From NCBI GenBank assembly GCA_018417955.1, contig JACTVC010000013.1:328017-392016 (forward strand): a stretch of DNA of 64,000 nt. The letters run 5' to 3'. Shown one piece after another: positions 24,268 through 37,347 of the stretch. The notes below the pieces were generated by a model. The model was not told where the DNA came from. It did no database searches and worked only from the letters and a program-made list of their open reading frames with translations. Every line of letters starts with the position of its first letter. The first letter of the stretch is position 1. The position numbers were made by a program, and so were the translations under genes. This DNA comes from Laccaria trichodermophora. Lineage: Eukaryota; Basidiomycota; Agaricomycetes; Agaricales; Hydnangiaceae.

Positions 24268-27200
24268 ATTTTTCAAATGGAGCCCTGGGCATTTCATTGC
24301 GGTTTTTCAAATGTATCCCTGGATATTTCATTGCAATTTTTCAAATGTATCCCACATGTCAGGGTCCATGCAATGGGCTTCCCTGGAGGGTGGTCACATG
24401 ACGAATTACCAAAAATGGTTAAAAGATGAAAGTTGTAGCTTCCCGAATCTGTTTGAATTATGTTCTGAAGTGCTCCCATTGTGGAGATATGAGGTAAAGG
24501 AATTTCAAAAGTGTCATGTTTTTTTTTTTTTTTGTGTTTTTCTCTATGAAAACAAAACCAAATAACATGATTTCAGTATATTCAGAAAGCTAAAAGAAAG
24601 GGCTTCAATTATTGTATCATGGGGAAAATGACCAAAAAAGGAAGGTGCATCCCCTACTATAAGAATCAGATATAGATTTACTGGTAGACTACAAAAAAGT
24701 CGGACTTAGACTACACAGTTTACTGATACACTATAAAAGACTACAAAAGTTGAACTTTGACTACAAAGTTTACTAATACACTACAAAAGCATGGACTTAG
24801 ACTACAAAGTTAGGGTTAGAGTCAAAAGGTTATCTTGACTACAAAGTTTGTAGTGTCCGCTTTTTGAGACTACAAAAGTTGTAGTGTTGTGCTTTTTTAT
24901 TAGAAAAGTTTGTAGTGTCCGCTTTTTGAGACTACAAAAGTTTGTAGTGTGCGCTTTTTTAGACTACAAAAGTTTGTAGTGTTGCACTTTTTTATTAGAA
25001 AAGTTTGTAGTGTCTGCTTTTTCATTTGGAAAAGTTTGTAGTTGACATGTAGTTTATGGTGTCCTTGGCCCTATCTATGTTATGGGGATGAGGTTGAAGG
25101 ATTACCATCATATTGCCAGTGCTGCAGCATTAGTATTTGACATCATGCACAAGTTGTCTTTCATATTGATACCTCCTGTCCTATCTCAAGACATAATTGT
25201 AAGCTCATATGGGGATATGGCTGAAGGATTGACATGACATTACATATTGCTATTGCCACACCATCAGTTCCTCACATCATGCCCAAGTTGGCTTTCAAGC
25301 TAGAGAAGGCTATTCATGTTGATATTTACTCAATACATGGTCAACTTACAACATGACCTGTCTTAAAGACACCTCAAAGGATGAATCAGCCCATCATCCT
25401 ACAGCCCTCAAAGACCTGTATCAAAGTTGACTATCTTTGGGACAGGCCAGTAGCTATCAATGTGAAAGCAGACAGTGTGAAAGCCAAACTTGGTCATGAT
25501 GTCAAAAACTGGTCATGTCATGTCAATCCTTCAGCCATATCCCCACATGAACTTATAATTATGTTTTAAGATAGGACAGGAGGTATCAATATGAAAGACA
25601 TAGAATGGCCTTTCCTAATGTGAAAGACAACTTGTGCATGATGTCAAATACTAATGCTGCAGCACTGGCAATATGATGGCAATCCTTCAACCTCATCCCC
25701 ATAACATAGATAGGGCCAAGGACACCATAAACTACATGTCAACTACAAACTTTTCCAAATGAAAAAGCAGACACTACAAACTCTTCTAATAAAAAAGCAC
25801 ACAGTACAAACTTTTGTAGTCTCAAAAAGCGGACACTACAAACTTTTCTAATAAAAAAGCACAACACTACAAACTTTTGTAGTCTCAAAAAGCGGACACT
25901 ACAAACTTTTATAATGAAAAAGCGCAACACTACAACTTTTGTAGTCTCAAAAAGCGGACACTACAAACTTTGTAGTCAAGATAACCTTTTGACTCTAACC
26001 CTAACTTTGTAGTCTAAGTCCATGCTTTTGTAGTGTATCAGTAAACTTTGTAGTCAAAGTTCAACTTTTGTAGTCTTTTATAGTGTATCAGTAAACTGTG
26101 TAGTCTAAGTCCGACTTTTTTGTAGTCTACCAGTAAATCTATATCTGATTCTTATAGTAGGGGATGCACCTTCCTTTTTTGGTCATTTTCCCCATGATAC
26201 AATAATTGAAGCCCTTTCTTTTAGCTTTCTGAATATACTGAAATCATGTTATTTGGTTTTGTTTTCATAGAGAAAAACACAAAAAAAAAAAAAAACATGA
26301 CACTTTTGAAATTCCTTTACCTCATATCTCCACAATGGGAGCACTTCAGAACATAATTCAAACAGATTCGGGAAGCTACAACTTTCATCTTTTAACCATT
26401 TTTGGTAATTCGTCATGTGACCACCCTCCAGGGAAGCCCATTGCATGGACCCTGACATGTGGGATACATTTGAAAAATTGCAATGAAATGCCCAGGGTAT
26501 CTATTGAAATTTCGCAATGAAATACCCAGGAATAGATTTGAAAAATCGCAATGAAATACCAAGGGTATCTATTGAAAAATCGCAGTGAAATACCCAGGGA
26601 TACATTTGAAAAATCACAATGAAATGCCCAGGGTATCTATTGAAAAATCACAATGAACTGCCCACAGTATCTATTGAAAAATCACAATGAAATGCCCCGG
26701 GCTCCATTTGAAAAATCGCAATGAAATACCTAGGGTATCGATTGAAAAATCGCAATGAAATGCCCAGGGTATCTATTGAAAAATCGCAATGAAATACCCA
26801 GGGTATCTATTGAAAAATCACAATGAAATAGCCAGGGATACATTTGAAAAATTGCAATGAAATACCCAGGGTATCTATTGAAAAATTGCAATGAAATACC
26901 AAGGGCTACATTTGAAATTTCGCAGTGAAATGCACCAGGTATCCATTGAAAAATCGTAATGAAATACCAAGGGTGACATTTGAAAATTTCCCAATGAAAT
27001 ACCCAGGGTATCTATTGAAAAATCACAATGAAATATCCAGGGCTGCATTTGAAATTTCGCAGAAAATGCGCTGGGTATCCATGGAAAATTCACTATGAAA
27101 TACCCAGGCCTACATTTGAAATGCCTTTCAAAAAATCCTAAGCATTATAGATATGGCCTCTAGGCTTATGTCTAAGTTATAGAAATGACCCTCTAGGCTT

Positions 27201-30060
27201 GGGTCTAGGTTATAGAAATAAAGTGGTAGCCACTAGTGTGGGCAGCATTTTTATCATAAAAACAAGGTAACTGGCTATGACTCCCTGTGTATCCATCCAC
27301 ACTCTTTATGATAGGGAATCATTCCTGTTACCATGCCTTTTCATTATCATAAAGCCTACGCTTTTTTCATTAAATGGAGGCAAGGCCTTAGACCTCCCTC
27401 ATAAGATAGCCTGTGTTTATCATTACCAATTTCATATCTTTCCAAAGGCATATCATTGCGATTTTCATTAGTTATCTGGCCAATATCATTGGAACTTTCA
27501 TTAATTATCTGGTGAGTATCATTGTGATTTTCAATGGTTACTTGGGCAATATCATTGGAAATTTCATTAGCTACTTGGGCAATATCATTGGAAATTTCAT
27601 TAGCTACTTGGGCGACATCATTGTGATTTTCATTAGCTGGTTGAGCAATATCATTGGCAATTTCATTAGCTACTTGGGCAATATCATTGGCAATTTCATT
27701 AGTGAGCTTGGGGTGTTGCTCACTGTTGGTGACGACATTGGGGGTGGTTTTCAGGGACCAGGGCGCATTTTCAAATGTAAAATAGCAATAAAATCAGGAA
27801 AAATTAGGGGTGGTGCTCACTGTTGGGGACAATGTCAGAGGTCATTTTCAGGGTCCAGGGTGCATTTCCAAATATGGTAATATAGCTAAAAATAGCCAAA
27901 AAAATCAAAGAAAATGGGGGATGGTGCTCATTGCTGATGATCATATTGGGTAATGTTGTCAGGGTCCAGGGTCCAGTTCCAAATATGGTAATATATCCAA
28001 AAATAGCCAGAAAATAGCGGAAGTTTTGAAAAAATATATAAATGGTGTACAGAACATCAGGCACTGCCTTCAGGGTCCACTTCAGGGGCCATCCCAAAAG
28101 AGAAATATCACCTGATTGACCAAAAAGTGAAGAAAACCAAGAGGAGAATGATTTCACCTATCAGGGTCCATGTAATGGGATGTTGGGATGATGGTCACAT
28201 GACCAATTACCAAAAATGGTCAAAATATGAAAGTTGTAGCCCTACACTGTAACTTCCCAAATCTGTTTGAATTATGTTCTGAAGTGCTCCTGTTGTAGAG
28301 ATATGAGGTAAAGGAATTTCAAAAGTGTCGTGTTTTTTTTTTGTTTTTTGTGTTTTCTCTGTGAAAACCAAACCAAACAACATGATTTCAGTATATTTAG
28401 AAAGCTAAAAGAAAGGGCTACATTCATTGTATTGTGGGAAAAATAACCAAAAAAGGAAGGTGCATGCCCTATTATAAGAGTCAGATATAGACTACCAGGT
28501 TTACTGATAGACTACAAAAAAGTCGGACTCAGGCTACAAAGTTTACTAATATACTATAAAAGACTACAAAAGTTGGACTTAGACTACAAAAAAAGCTTGG
28601 ACTTAGACTACAAAGTTAGGGTTAGGGTCAAAAGGTTATCCTGACTACAAAGTTTGTAATGTCTGCTTTTTGTTATTACAAAATTTTGTAGGGTTCTTTT
28701 TCATTAGAAAAGTTTGTAGTGTGCACTTTTTCATTAGAAAAGTTTGTATTGTGCACTTTTTGAGACTACAAAAGTTTGTAGTGTTTGCTTTTTGAGACTA
28801 CAAGTTGCCATGTAGTTTGGTGTCCTTGACCCTGTCTAGATTATGGGGTTTGTAGTGTCCACTTTTTGAGCCTACAAAAGTTTGTAGTGTGTGCTTTGTT
28901 ATTAGAAAAGTTTGCAGTTGACATGTAGTTTGTTGTATCTTTGATGTTATGGGGATGAGGTTGAAGGCTTGATATGACCTTACTACATATTGCCATTGCT
29001 GCAGCATTAGTTTTTGACATTATACACAAGTTGTCTTTCACATGAGGAAAGGCTCTTCTATGCCTTCATATTGATACCTACTGTCCTATCTCAGAACATA
29101 ATTCTAAGTTCATGTGAGGATATGGCTGAAGGATTGACATGACTTTACATATTGCTATTGCCACATCATCAGTTTCTCACATCATGCTCAAGTTGGCTTT
29201 CAAGCTAGGGGATGCCATTCATGTTGATGTCTACTCAATACATGGTCAACTTATAACATGACCTGACTTAAAGACACCTCCAAGGATGAATTAGCCCATC
29301 ATCTTATGACCCTCAAAGAGCTGTATCAAAGTTGACTATATTTGGGACAGGCCAGTAGCTATCAATGTGAAAGCAGACAGTGTGAAAGCCAACTTGTGAT
29401 GTCAAAAACTGGTGATGTCATGTCAATCCTTCAGTCATATCCCTACATGAAATTATAATTATGTTTTGAGATAGGACAGTAGGGATCAGTATGAAAGGCT
29501 TAGAATAGCCTTTCCTAATGTAAAAGACAACTTGTGCATAATGTCAAAAACTAATGCTGAAGCACTGGCAATATGATGGCAATCCTTCAACCTCATCCCC
29601 ATAACCTAGATAGGGCCAAGGACACCATAAACTACATGTCAACTACAAACTTTTGTAGTCTAAGAAAGCAGACACTACAAGCTTTTTAAATGAAAAAGAA
29701 GACACTACAAACTCTTTGAATAAAAAAAGCACACAGTACAAACATTTGTAGTCTAAAAAGCGGACACTACAAACTTTTCTAATGAAAAAGCAGACTCTAC
29801 AAACTTTTGTACTCCAAAAAAGCAGACAGGACAACCTCTTCTAAAGTGCTCTCTTTTGCATATAATTCCTCAAACTAAACATGGAATAGGGTCCCTGCAA
29901 TGTATCTGTCTGTATATTCCCCAGCCATTCCTCTGTCAAATATGTGCCATGTATGGGATGGATGGGTTACATTGACTTTGGATAACCTTTTAGCCCTAAC
30001 CCTAACTTTGTAGTCTTTTGACATTTGTAGTCTTTTATAGTGTATTAGTAGAATCTGTAG

Positions 30061-31793
30061 AGGTCTTATCAGTGCCCCCCTAATTCCTGCAGGATTCCGG
30101 TCATTCCTGCGGATTCCGGTGGATTCCGGATGAGTGAAATTTAGCAGGGAGGCCTGCTATTTTCATCATTCCGGTGCTTTACCATTCTGGTGGAATTTCG
30201 GCATTCCGGAATTGTGACCGGAATGGTCCCCGGATTGGCAAAAACGGAATGCAACCGGAATCCGGTTTGTTTGGCACAAGCCCATTGCCAAACAATTGTT
30301 TGTTTGGCAACGGCTTTCACATTTGTCCAAACACAACCCTCTCTCCTCCCACCACCACCAACGTCCCCGCTCCTCGTAAACGCGTGCCCACTACCCACCC
30401 ACACCACGTCATCACGGTCACCTGTGGCCACCACCACCCACAAACGTCGTCGACCGCCACAACAACCACGTCAACAACAATGCGGCAACGCCACGTCAGC
30501 CAGCAAACGAGCCCCGGCGAGGTCGAGGCGACGAAAACAGACTGCGAGGGACGACCACGTCAACACACGACCACCATGACCACGCCCACGGAACACGACA
30601 CACCCCATGACGTCAACGCCAACAACGACACGAACACATCAACGGACGCCCACATCAACAGACGACGACCACACCAGTGGATGCACACGTCAACGCACCA
30701 CCACCACGTCAACAGATGACAACCACACCAATGGATGCCCACATCAACGCACGATGATGTGCCCCCGCCGATGGGAAACCAAGGTGCCATGTCGCTGTCA
30801 GCGACGTGGCCACCAAACGATGAATGACGACGACGTTGTCGTCGTTCGTCGTTCACACAAAGGTGAGTCCCCTGACTCTCCTTCATCCTATCCCATCTCG
30901 CTAACAGCCACCACGCCATGACACGACGACGACGAGTGCATTGTCCCTCCCCCCTTCCCTTTCCCTCCCTTCCCTTTCCTGCCCCCCTTCCTTTTCCTAG
31001 CCCCCTTCCCTGTCCCTCCCCATTTCCATGTACCCCCATTCCCTGTCCCTCCCCATTTCCATGTACCCCCATTCCCTGTCCCTCCCCATTTCCATGTACC
31101 CCCATTCCCTGTCCCTCCCCATTTCCATGTACCCCCTTCCTTTTCCCTCCCCCCTTTCCTGTCTGTCCCTCCCATTTCCTTGTCCTTACCCCCTTCCCCA
31201 TTTCATTGTCCCTGCCCCCTTCCTTTTCCCTGCCCTCTTCCCTGTCCCTCCCCATTTCCTTATACCCCCTTCCTTGTCCCTCCCCATTTCCTTATACCCC
31301 CTTCCCTGTCCCTCCCCTGTCCCTCCCCATTTCCTTGTCCCTACCCCCTTGTCCATCCCCTCTTCCTTGTCCCCTTTGATATGCACTGTATGTAGTAAAG
31401 TAGATCTTATGTCATTAATAAAATACATTAAAAATTGATCTATTGAGATGTATGACTTGACTAGGTGTGAATTCTGTAAGAAATTCTGAGTATTGAGGAG
31501 TTGAATCAATGCAGATTAAGTCACCTGACCTCTAGCTCAGTGCTGATCCATTCTGATTGTAGAAACTCTGATCAGTGCTGATCAGAGCATGTGGGGCAGG
31601 GTAAAGTACTGCTATTTATGGTGGATTGTGGTCTTGTTCAACTGGAATCCAGTGGAATCTGCTGGAATCCACTGGACTCCGGTGGATTCCGGTCCCATTC
31701 CTGCAGATTCTGCTGGAGTCCAGTCCCATTCCACTGGAATCCGCAGGAATGACCAGAGTCCGACAGGAATAGGTAGGGCACAATAAAGTACTG
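30061..31793. mobile_element. E6: KDZ-family element in the centre of L3
   Basis: Duplication GAATCTGTAG at 30051-30060 and 31794-31803. Left end AGGTCTTATCAGTGCCCCCC, right end GGGCACAATAAAGTACT. Subterminal GGATTCCGG units (30090-30130) and GGAATCC units (31645-31770). Layout is reversed relative to E2: CACGTC/CAACGAC-rich decayed region (30350-30930), pyrimidine tract (30945-31375) made of units of CCCCATTTCCATGTACCC and relatives, then an AT-rich part. A second terminus-like sequence (GGGGCAGGGTAAAGTACT, about 31592-31609) lies inside, so it may be composite. Confidence 0.75.
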
Positions 31794-32289
31794 GAATCTG
31801 TAGTCTAAGTCCAACTTTTGTAGTCTTTTATAGTATATTAATTAGTAAACTTTGTAGTCTAAGTCCGACTTTTTTGTAGTCTATCAGTAAACCTGGTAGT
31901 CTATATCTGACTCTTATAGTAGGGCATGCACCTTCCTTTTTTGGTTATTTTTCCCACAATACAATAAATGTAGCCCTTTCTTTTAGCTTTCTAAATATAC
32001 TGAAATCATGTTGTTTGGTTTGGTTTTCACAGAGAAAAACACAAAAAACAAAAAAAAACACGATGCTTTTGAAATTCCTTTACCTCATATCTCTACAACA
32101 GGAGCACTTCAGAACATAATTCAAACAGATTTGGGAAGCTACAGTGTAGGGCTACAACTTTCATATTTGACCATTTTTGGTAATTGGTCATGTGACCATC
32201 ATCCCATCATCCCATTACATGGACCCTGATAGGTGAAATCATTCTCCTCTTGGTTTTCTTCACTTTTTGGTCAATCAGGTGATATTTCT

Positions 32290-32614
32290 TGTGAAGTAGT
32301 AGTATTGTGGACTCCATCATTTGACATCACGCGCCGTTGTTTACTATTGTACATAGTTGACTGTATATACAAAGTAGAACCCTATGTTAGGGTTATATTG
32401 TCTTTTGAATCATACCTTTTGCATCCCATGCATGACGACTAGCGTCTCACGTCAATGCAGCCTCCCAGGCTCACATACCTTACCATCAACATGTCTGGCT
32501 GGCTGAGCACCCTGCAACTGCTCGCTTATTGGGATAAGTGCTGACATGTAGTCAGCCACCCACGACTTCTCCTCAAGACTCACTGCGCAAGAAGTAGTCG
32601 AACACCATCTTACA
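32290..32614 (+). repeat. LTR of a retrotransposon (LTR1), 5' copy
   Basis: Starts TGTGAAG exactly where the right arm of L3 stops matching its left arm, and ends TTACA. One base later comes TGGTGGGGGCACC (32616-32628), which starts with TGG and would pair with a tRNA 3' end terminating in CCA, that is, a primer-binding site. The same arrangement recurs at LTR2 (54378-54748). No partner LTR or pol gene is present, so it is a remnant. Confidence 0.55.
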
Positions 32615-32615
32615 A

Positions 32616-34927
32616 TGGTGGGGGCACCACGGACTTCACCAAAGCGCAGTGAAGTCTGCTAGTAGGCAAGAAAAGGAGGAGAAGGATTGGCTCAGATCGT
32701 TAGGAAGAGGGTCAGTAGCGAAGACTGCAGCTCGCGATTATGCAGCGAGTCTTTTGCAGACTAAAACCTCTTCCTAGTATCCCTTATCATGTAACCGGAA
32801 TTGCAGCTCGTGATGATGTGGCGGGTTCTGGGTTGCATACAAGGAAGGGAGCTACTGTAAGTGCATGATAAATGAAACGGATCTCAGCAGGTAGTTGGAA
32901 CCAGGGAACGAGGGATGGGCATACAGGAGGTCTTTATTGTCCCCCACTGATTCCTGCAGGATTCCTGAGGATTCTTGCACAGTCCCAGGACTGAGTATTG
33001 GCTGATGTACCAGCCAATTTTTTCAGTCCTGTGGGGGTCCATTCCTGAGGACTGAAGACAGTCCTGAGGATTTTCAGACAGGACTAGTCCCAGGATTGAT
33101 GCATTTGATGAGTCACATGACCCATGAACATGTGCTTGGAATGTATCACGTGATGTGATGCATCCCGTGCACATGTTTGTTGATCATAGTTTTCATATGT
33201 GACACGTCACGTCACCTTTCTCTTTCAACTGCGACCACCACCACAACGAAAACAACACAACAACGACACAACACCTGACCACGACGACCATGACAACATC
33301 GACAACCACGACCACGTCAACATCGACAACAACAACAACATCGTCGACCACGACCGCTTACAACCCCACGGCACACACAGATGACGACAGAAACACCGTG
33401 GCAATGCCACGTCATGACAACAACACACGACGACCACGACGACATCGACCACGGCCACGACATCGACGATAACAACAATGACGACCGCTTACAACGCCCA
33501 CAGCACACGCAGCTGATGACAGAAACGACATGGCCATGCCACGTCACGGCACGACACACGAATGAGGCCCACCACCCGCAAACGACCACGGCGCCCACAA
33601 ACGACGACACCGAACACGCACGACGACCCACAGACGACAATGAATGTCGAGTGCCCACGGACAACCACACCACCACCTTCCGCCACCACCCATGGACGAC
33701 GAGCGCCCATGGACAAGGACAACAACCCCACCCACGGACAATGACAACCCCGTACCTGCCAACGACGAGTGCCCACAGACAACGACAACCCACGAGCGCA
33801 CATGGACGACAACGAGCCCCCCATGCACGACGGCGCCCCATCCACAGACGACAATGCCCACACACAGACGACGACGACCCTCCACCCACGAACGACGAGC
33901 GCCCGCGGACAATGAGCGCCCACAGACAGACACGAATGACCCCCCCACCACTGCCGACGAACGGCGAACAAGGCTGCCACCGACGAGCGGCAATGCTCCC
34001 TGTCTGTTCCCCCCTCCTTGTCTGTCCCCCCTTCCTCTCCATCTCCCTTCCTGTCTGTTCTCCCATCCTGTCCTCCTTCCTCTCCATCTCTCTTCCTGTC
34101 TGTTCTCCCTTTCCTGTCCTCCTTCCTACCCCTGTCTGTACCCTCCTTCCTGTCTGTCCCTCCTTCCCCCCTCCCTTTAATATACTTATAAATTAATTTT
34201 GATGTCATTTAAAATAGAATTAAATTCTATTATGTATTGATATATGAATGCTTTAAGGATGGAAACAGAGTTAAGTTCATAAAGGAAGTTAGAGGAAGTG
34301 TTTAAACAGGTCACAGATGGTTAAATGTCATGTAGTCCTCAGGAATCCTGAGGACTTGACAGAATTTTTCTCCTAAAACTCAAATTTGCCAAAATTATGG
34401 TGTAGTCCTGCAGGAATCCTCAGGAATCCTCAGGAATCCCCAGGAATCCTGTGAGTCCTGCAGGAATCAGTGGGGGACTGATAAGTACTGGCATACAGGG
34501 AGAGTTCTTGACAACGAGCTTCCACAGCTCGCAGTAATGCGGCAGGTCGTCCATTAGTTGAGAACATCTCCCAGAGACCTATTCTATGAAATCCTAGATC
34601 ACAGCTCGCAGCAACATGGCGGGTTTGAGGTCTTGAAAGAATGGATTCCGCCCAGTAGACATTGAATTTCAAGGATTTCGCGATTACGCGGCCTTGAACC
34701 TTTTGTTGTCAAAAACCTTGAGGTTCTATTGAACTTGGATACACGATTACACAGCTGAATTCATGAAAGCCCGTATCTACTAGCTAAGTGACCTCAAATA
34801 CGCGGTTGAGAAAACGAACTAGTACTTACTACTAAAGGATGTCCAAACTGTATAAGTGAGGCACCACTTCCCTGAGAAAACATGCTTGCGATTACGTGGC
34901 TGTAATCTCGGAGGAGTCTGGTATATA
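32616..34927 (+). repeat. Retrotransposon leader with repeated hairpin motif (split by E5)
   Basis: Downstream of the primer-binding site, at least five copies of a motif around CAGCTCGCGATTATGCGGC recur (about 32729, 32797, 34524, 34612, 34680), with weaker ones near 34740 and 34890. Several can form hairpins, for example CAAGG-CGCG-ATTA-CGCG-CCTTG at 34672-34697. Element E5 (32928-34489) interrupts the series. No gag or pol frame is recognisable. Confidence 0.45.
32928..34489. mobile_element. E5: KDZ-family element in the LTR remnant
   Basis: Duplication GGCATACAGG at 32918-32927 and 34490-34499. Ends AGGTCTTTATTGTCCCCCAC and its near complement. Arrays of GGATTCCTGAGG and GGAATCCTCA units. 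The middle is a CAACGAC/CCCAC-rich decayed region (33230-33990) and a pyrimidine tract (34000-34175). The long open frames through it are low-complexity in several frames on both strands and are not supported as genes. Confidence 0.75.
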
Positions 34928-36850
34928 CAGTACTTTACCCTCCCCAGGTTAATCCATATGGAATGGATGGAATGGGGGGTGGACTGCACAAATTCCAGAT
35001 GGATTTCATGGAGTGGGGGATGGATTCCATGAAATGGGGGATGGATTCCATGACTTTGGGGGATGGATTCCATGGAATGGCTGATGGATTCCATACTCTA
35101 TTCTATATGTTCTATACCATTTAAGGGTGGAATTCATATGGACTCCATATGGAATCCACATGGAATCCACATGGAATGACTTTATGAAATAATTCTAAGT
35201 CCACATCATGTAATCATGGTTTCTACATTCATGAGTCATAGCTTAGCAGGAAAAATTGAAATGTATTAAATAGACTACACAATTTATGTTTACTATTCTC
35301 AATATCTAAGGGAGGGGGGAAGACAGGGGGAAGTGATGGAGGGGGAGGATGTAGTAGAGTGAGGGGGGAGGGAGGGGGGAGGGAGGGGGAAGGAGTGATG
35401 GAGGAGAGAGGCAGTGGTGAAGGGAGAGGTGGGAATGGATGGAGGGGGGAGCAATGGAGGGAGGGGGAGAAATGGGAGGGGGAGCAACAGAGGGAGGGGG
35501 AGCAATGAAGGGAGGGGGAGCAATGAAGGGAGGGTGAATGATGGAGGGGTGGTGGTGAGGGATGTTAGAGGGAGGGGGAGCTTACCTGGGCTCATCGTTG
35601 CCCATTTCCGTTCACGCGAGCGGAATCCTCCATGCATGGGTGCTCTGGGTCCACGGTTGTGGGCGGTGGGCTCGTTTTGGCATGGGCAGTCGTGGCGTGG
35701 GCAGTCATGTCGTCTTCGTGGGCGGTCGCATCATCTTTGTGGGTTGTTGCATCGTCTTTGCGTCGTCTTCGTATCATCGCGTTGTCTTCATGGGCGGTCA
35801 CATCGTCTTCATGGGTGGTCACGTCATAGTGTTGTCTTCATGTCGTCGTGTCGTCTTCATGGGTGTTTGCATCGTCTTTGTCGGTGGTCGTGTCATCTTC
35901 ATGTCATCTTCGTGTCATCGCGTCGTCTTCGTGGGCAGTCGTGTCGTCTTCATGGGCAGTTGTTGACATCTGTGGGCAGTCATCCTTGGTCATGGGTGTC
36001 GTTGACGTCGGCGTGGTGTGGTGGTGGATCTGCCATGTCACCACGTGGCACCTGTTGTTTGGGTCAGCTCAATGGGTGGGGTGGTTTGTTTGCGGGTGGA
36101 ATGAGATGACGGACGATGACATTCGTTGTCGTCCGTCATCTGGTTGCCACGCCGCTGGCTTACCTGGGCTTTCCACTCACCGTTGTTCCCACCCATCCGT
36201 GGTCGTTGTCAGCATCGTTGTTGGCATCATCGCCAGCGTCGTTGTCGTCGTTGTTGGAATCGTTGTTGACGTCGTTGTCGCAGGCGGTTGTGGCTTGAGA
36301 CGGTGAGGTGGATGGTGGTGGTGGTGGTGGTGGTGAAAGAAAGAAGCGATGTGGCAATGCAACAGCCATAACTGTCACATTTGAGACGCCACGTGACAAG
36401 CGACGCTATATACAGACCTTTAGTTTACCTTGTAACAAAGCCGGTGTGGCTCAGGTGGTTAGAGTGCTGCTTCTATTCATGACATTGTGGGTTCAATTCT
36501 CTCAGATGCAAAAATTTTATTTTTACTTAAATATATTAAGGACACTATAAATACTATATCTATATGTATTCTAATGGTATAATGGTCATTAATTCCTTCC
36601 ATGGAATCCATGGTGGATATGCCTAAGTTCCATATGGAATTCAGTGGAATCCAGGTGGAATGGCAATGGATTCCATATGGAATTGACCATTCCATGATCA
36701 TTCCATATGGAATCCATGATGTCCATGGAACAATAAATTGGCTGTGGTCCCAGCCAACATTCATTCCATGGATTCCACATGGAATTGCTGATGGATTCCA
36801 TGGATTCCACATGGATTCCATATGGATTAACCCGGGCAAGGTAAAGACCT
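34928..36850. mobile_element. E4: KDZ-family element
   Basis: Ends GTACTTTACCCTCCCCAGG and CCGGGCAAGGTAAAGACCT, each followed inward by TTAATCCATATGG. Subterminal arrays of GGAATCCATGG and GGATTCCAT units. Purine tract 35308-35585, GTCTTC/GTCGTC-rich decayed region 35600-36300, hairpin near 36100-36180, tRNA-like sequence at 36439. Target duplications were not found; the left side is the LTR remnant and the right side the L3 arm, so a deletion probably removed one flank. Confidence 0.7.
36439..36512 (+). ncRNA. tRNA-like sequence in E4
   Basis: TGGCTCAGGTGG (36447-36458) is an exact A-box and continues TTAGAGTGC as in real tRNA D-arms. GGTTCAATTCT (36490-36500) is a B-box with one mismatch. 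The acceptor ends do not pair well. It occupies the same place before the right array as in E1-E3. Confidence 0.5.
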
Positions 36851-37347
36851 CGAAAATCGCAATGATGTTGCCCAAGTAGCTAATGAAATTGCCAATGATA
36901 TTGCTCAACCAGCTAATGAAAATCGCAATGATGTCGCCCAAGTAGCTAATGAAATTTCCAATGATATTGCCCAAGTAGCTAATGAAATTTCCAATGATAT
37001 TGCCCAAGTAACCATTGAAAATCACAATGATACTCACCAGATAATTAATGAAAGTTCCAATGATATTGGCCAGATAACTACAGCGCTTCCACTTAGTAAT
37101 GAGATTCCGTGTTTTTTTTTCGTGGTTACCATATTTAGAAAATAGTGTGACACGCTTTGCAATTGCTCATCTTTCAATGTTACAACCACCACCACCACTC
37201 CTTTCACCATGGGCGGCGACGTAAACGACGAGATTCAAGGAATAGATGAAGATATCCGCCAAATTGCTTGAGATCCTCAATGTGAGTCACTGACATTCTG
37301 TTCATTCAAAGCTCACTCGTCCTGCAGATGCAAAATGGTTCACGTTG

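Larger units (their letters stand above)
22795..27237. mobile_element. L2: 4.4 kb near-perfect palindromic foldback element
   Basis: Inserted 12 bp inside the left end of L3 with an 8 bp duplication GTGGGCAG (22787-22794, 27238-27245). Ends are ACTGGTGGCTACCAC and ACTAGTGGCTACCAC. Arms 22795-25090 and 25690-27237 are inverted copies made of units such as CATTGCGATTTTTCAAATG(T) and CCTGGGTATTT, then the common block (24365-24660, 26160-26460), then TTTGTAGTGT units. Only the left arm has the extra element M1. No coding capacity is supported. Confidence 0.85.

Noticed and set aside
26460..27100. CRISPR-like regular repeats of about 30-40 bp
   Set aside because: Units are contiguous imperfect minisatellites without unique spacers, present as an inverted pair, in a eukaryotic genome.
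33317..34208. Overlapping frames of 150-270 codons on both strands within E5
   Set aside because: Low-complexity Thr/Asp/Pro/His or Val/Gly/Cys translations in several frames at once, produced by CAACGAC/CCCAC repeats.
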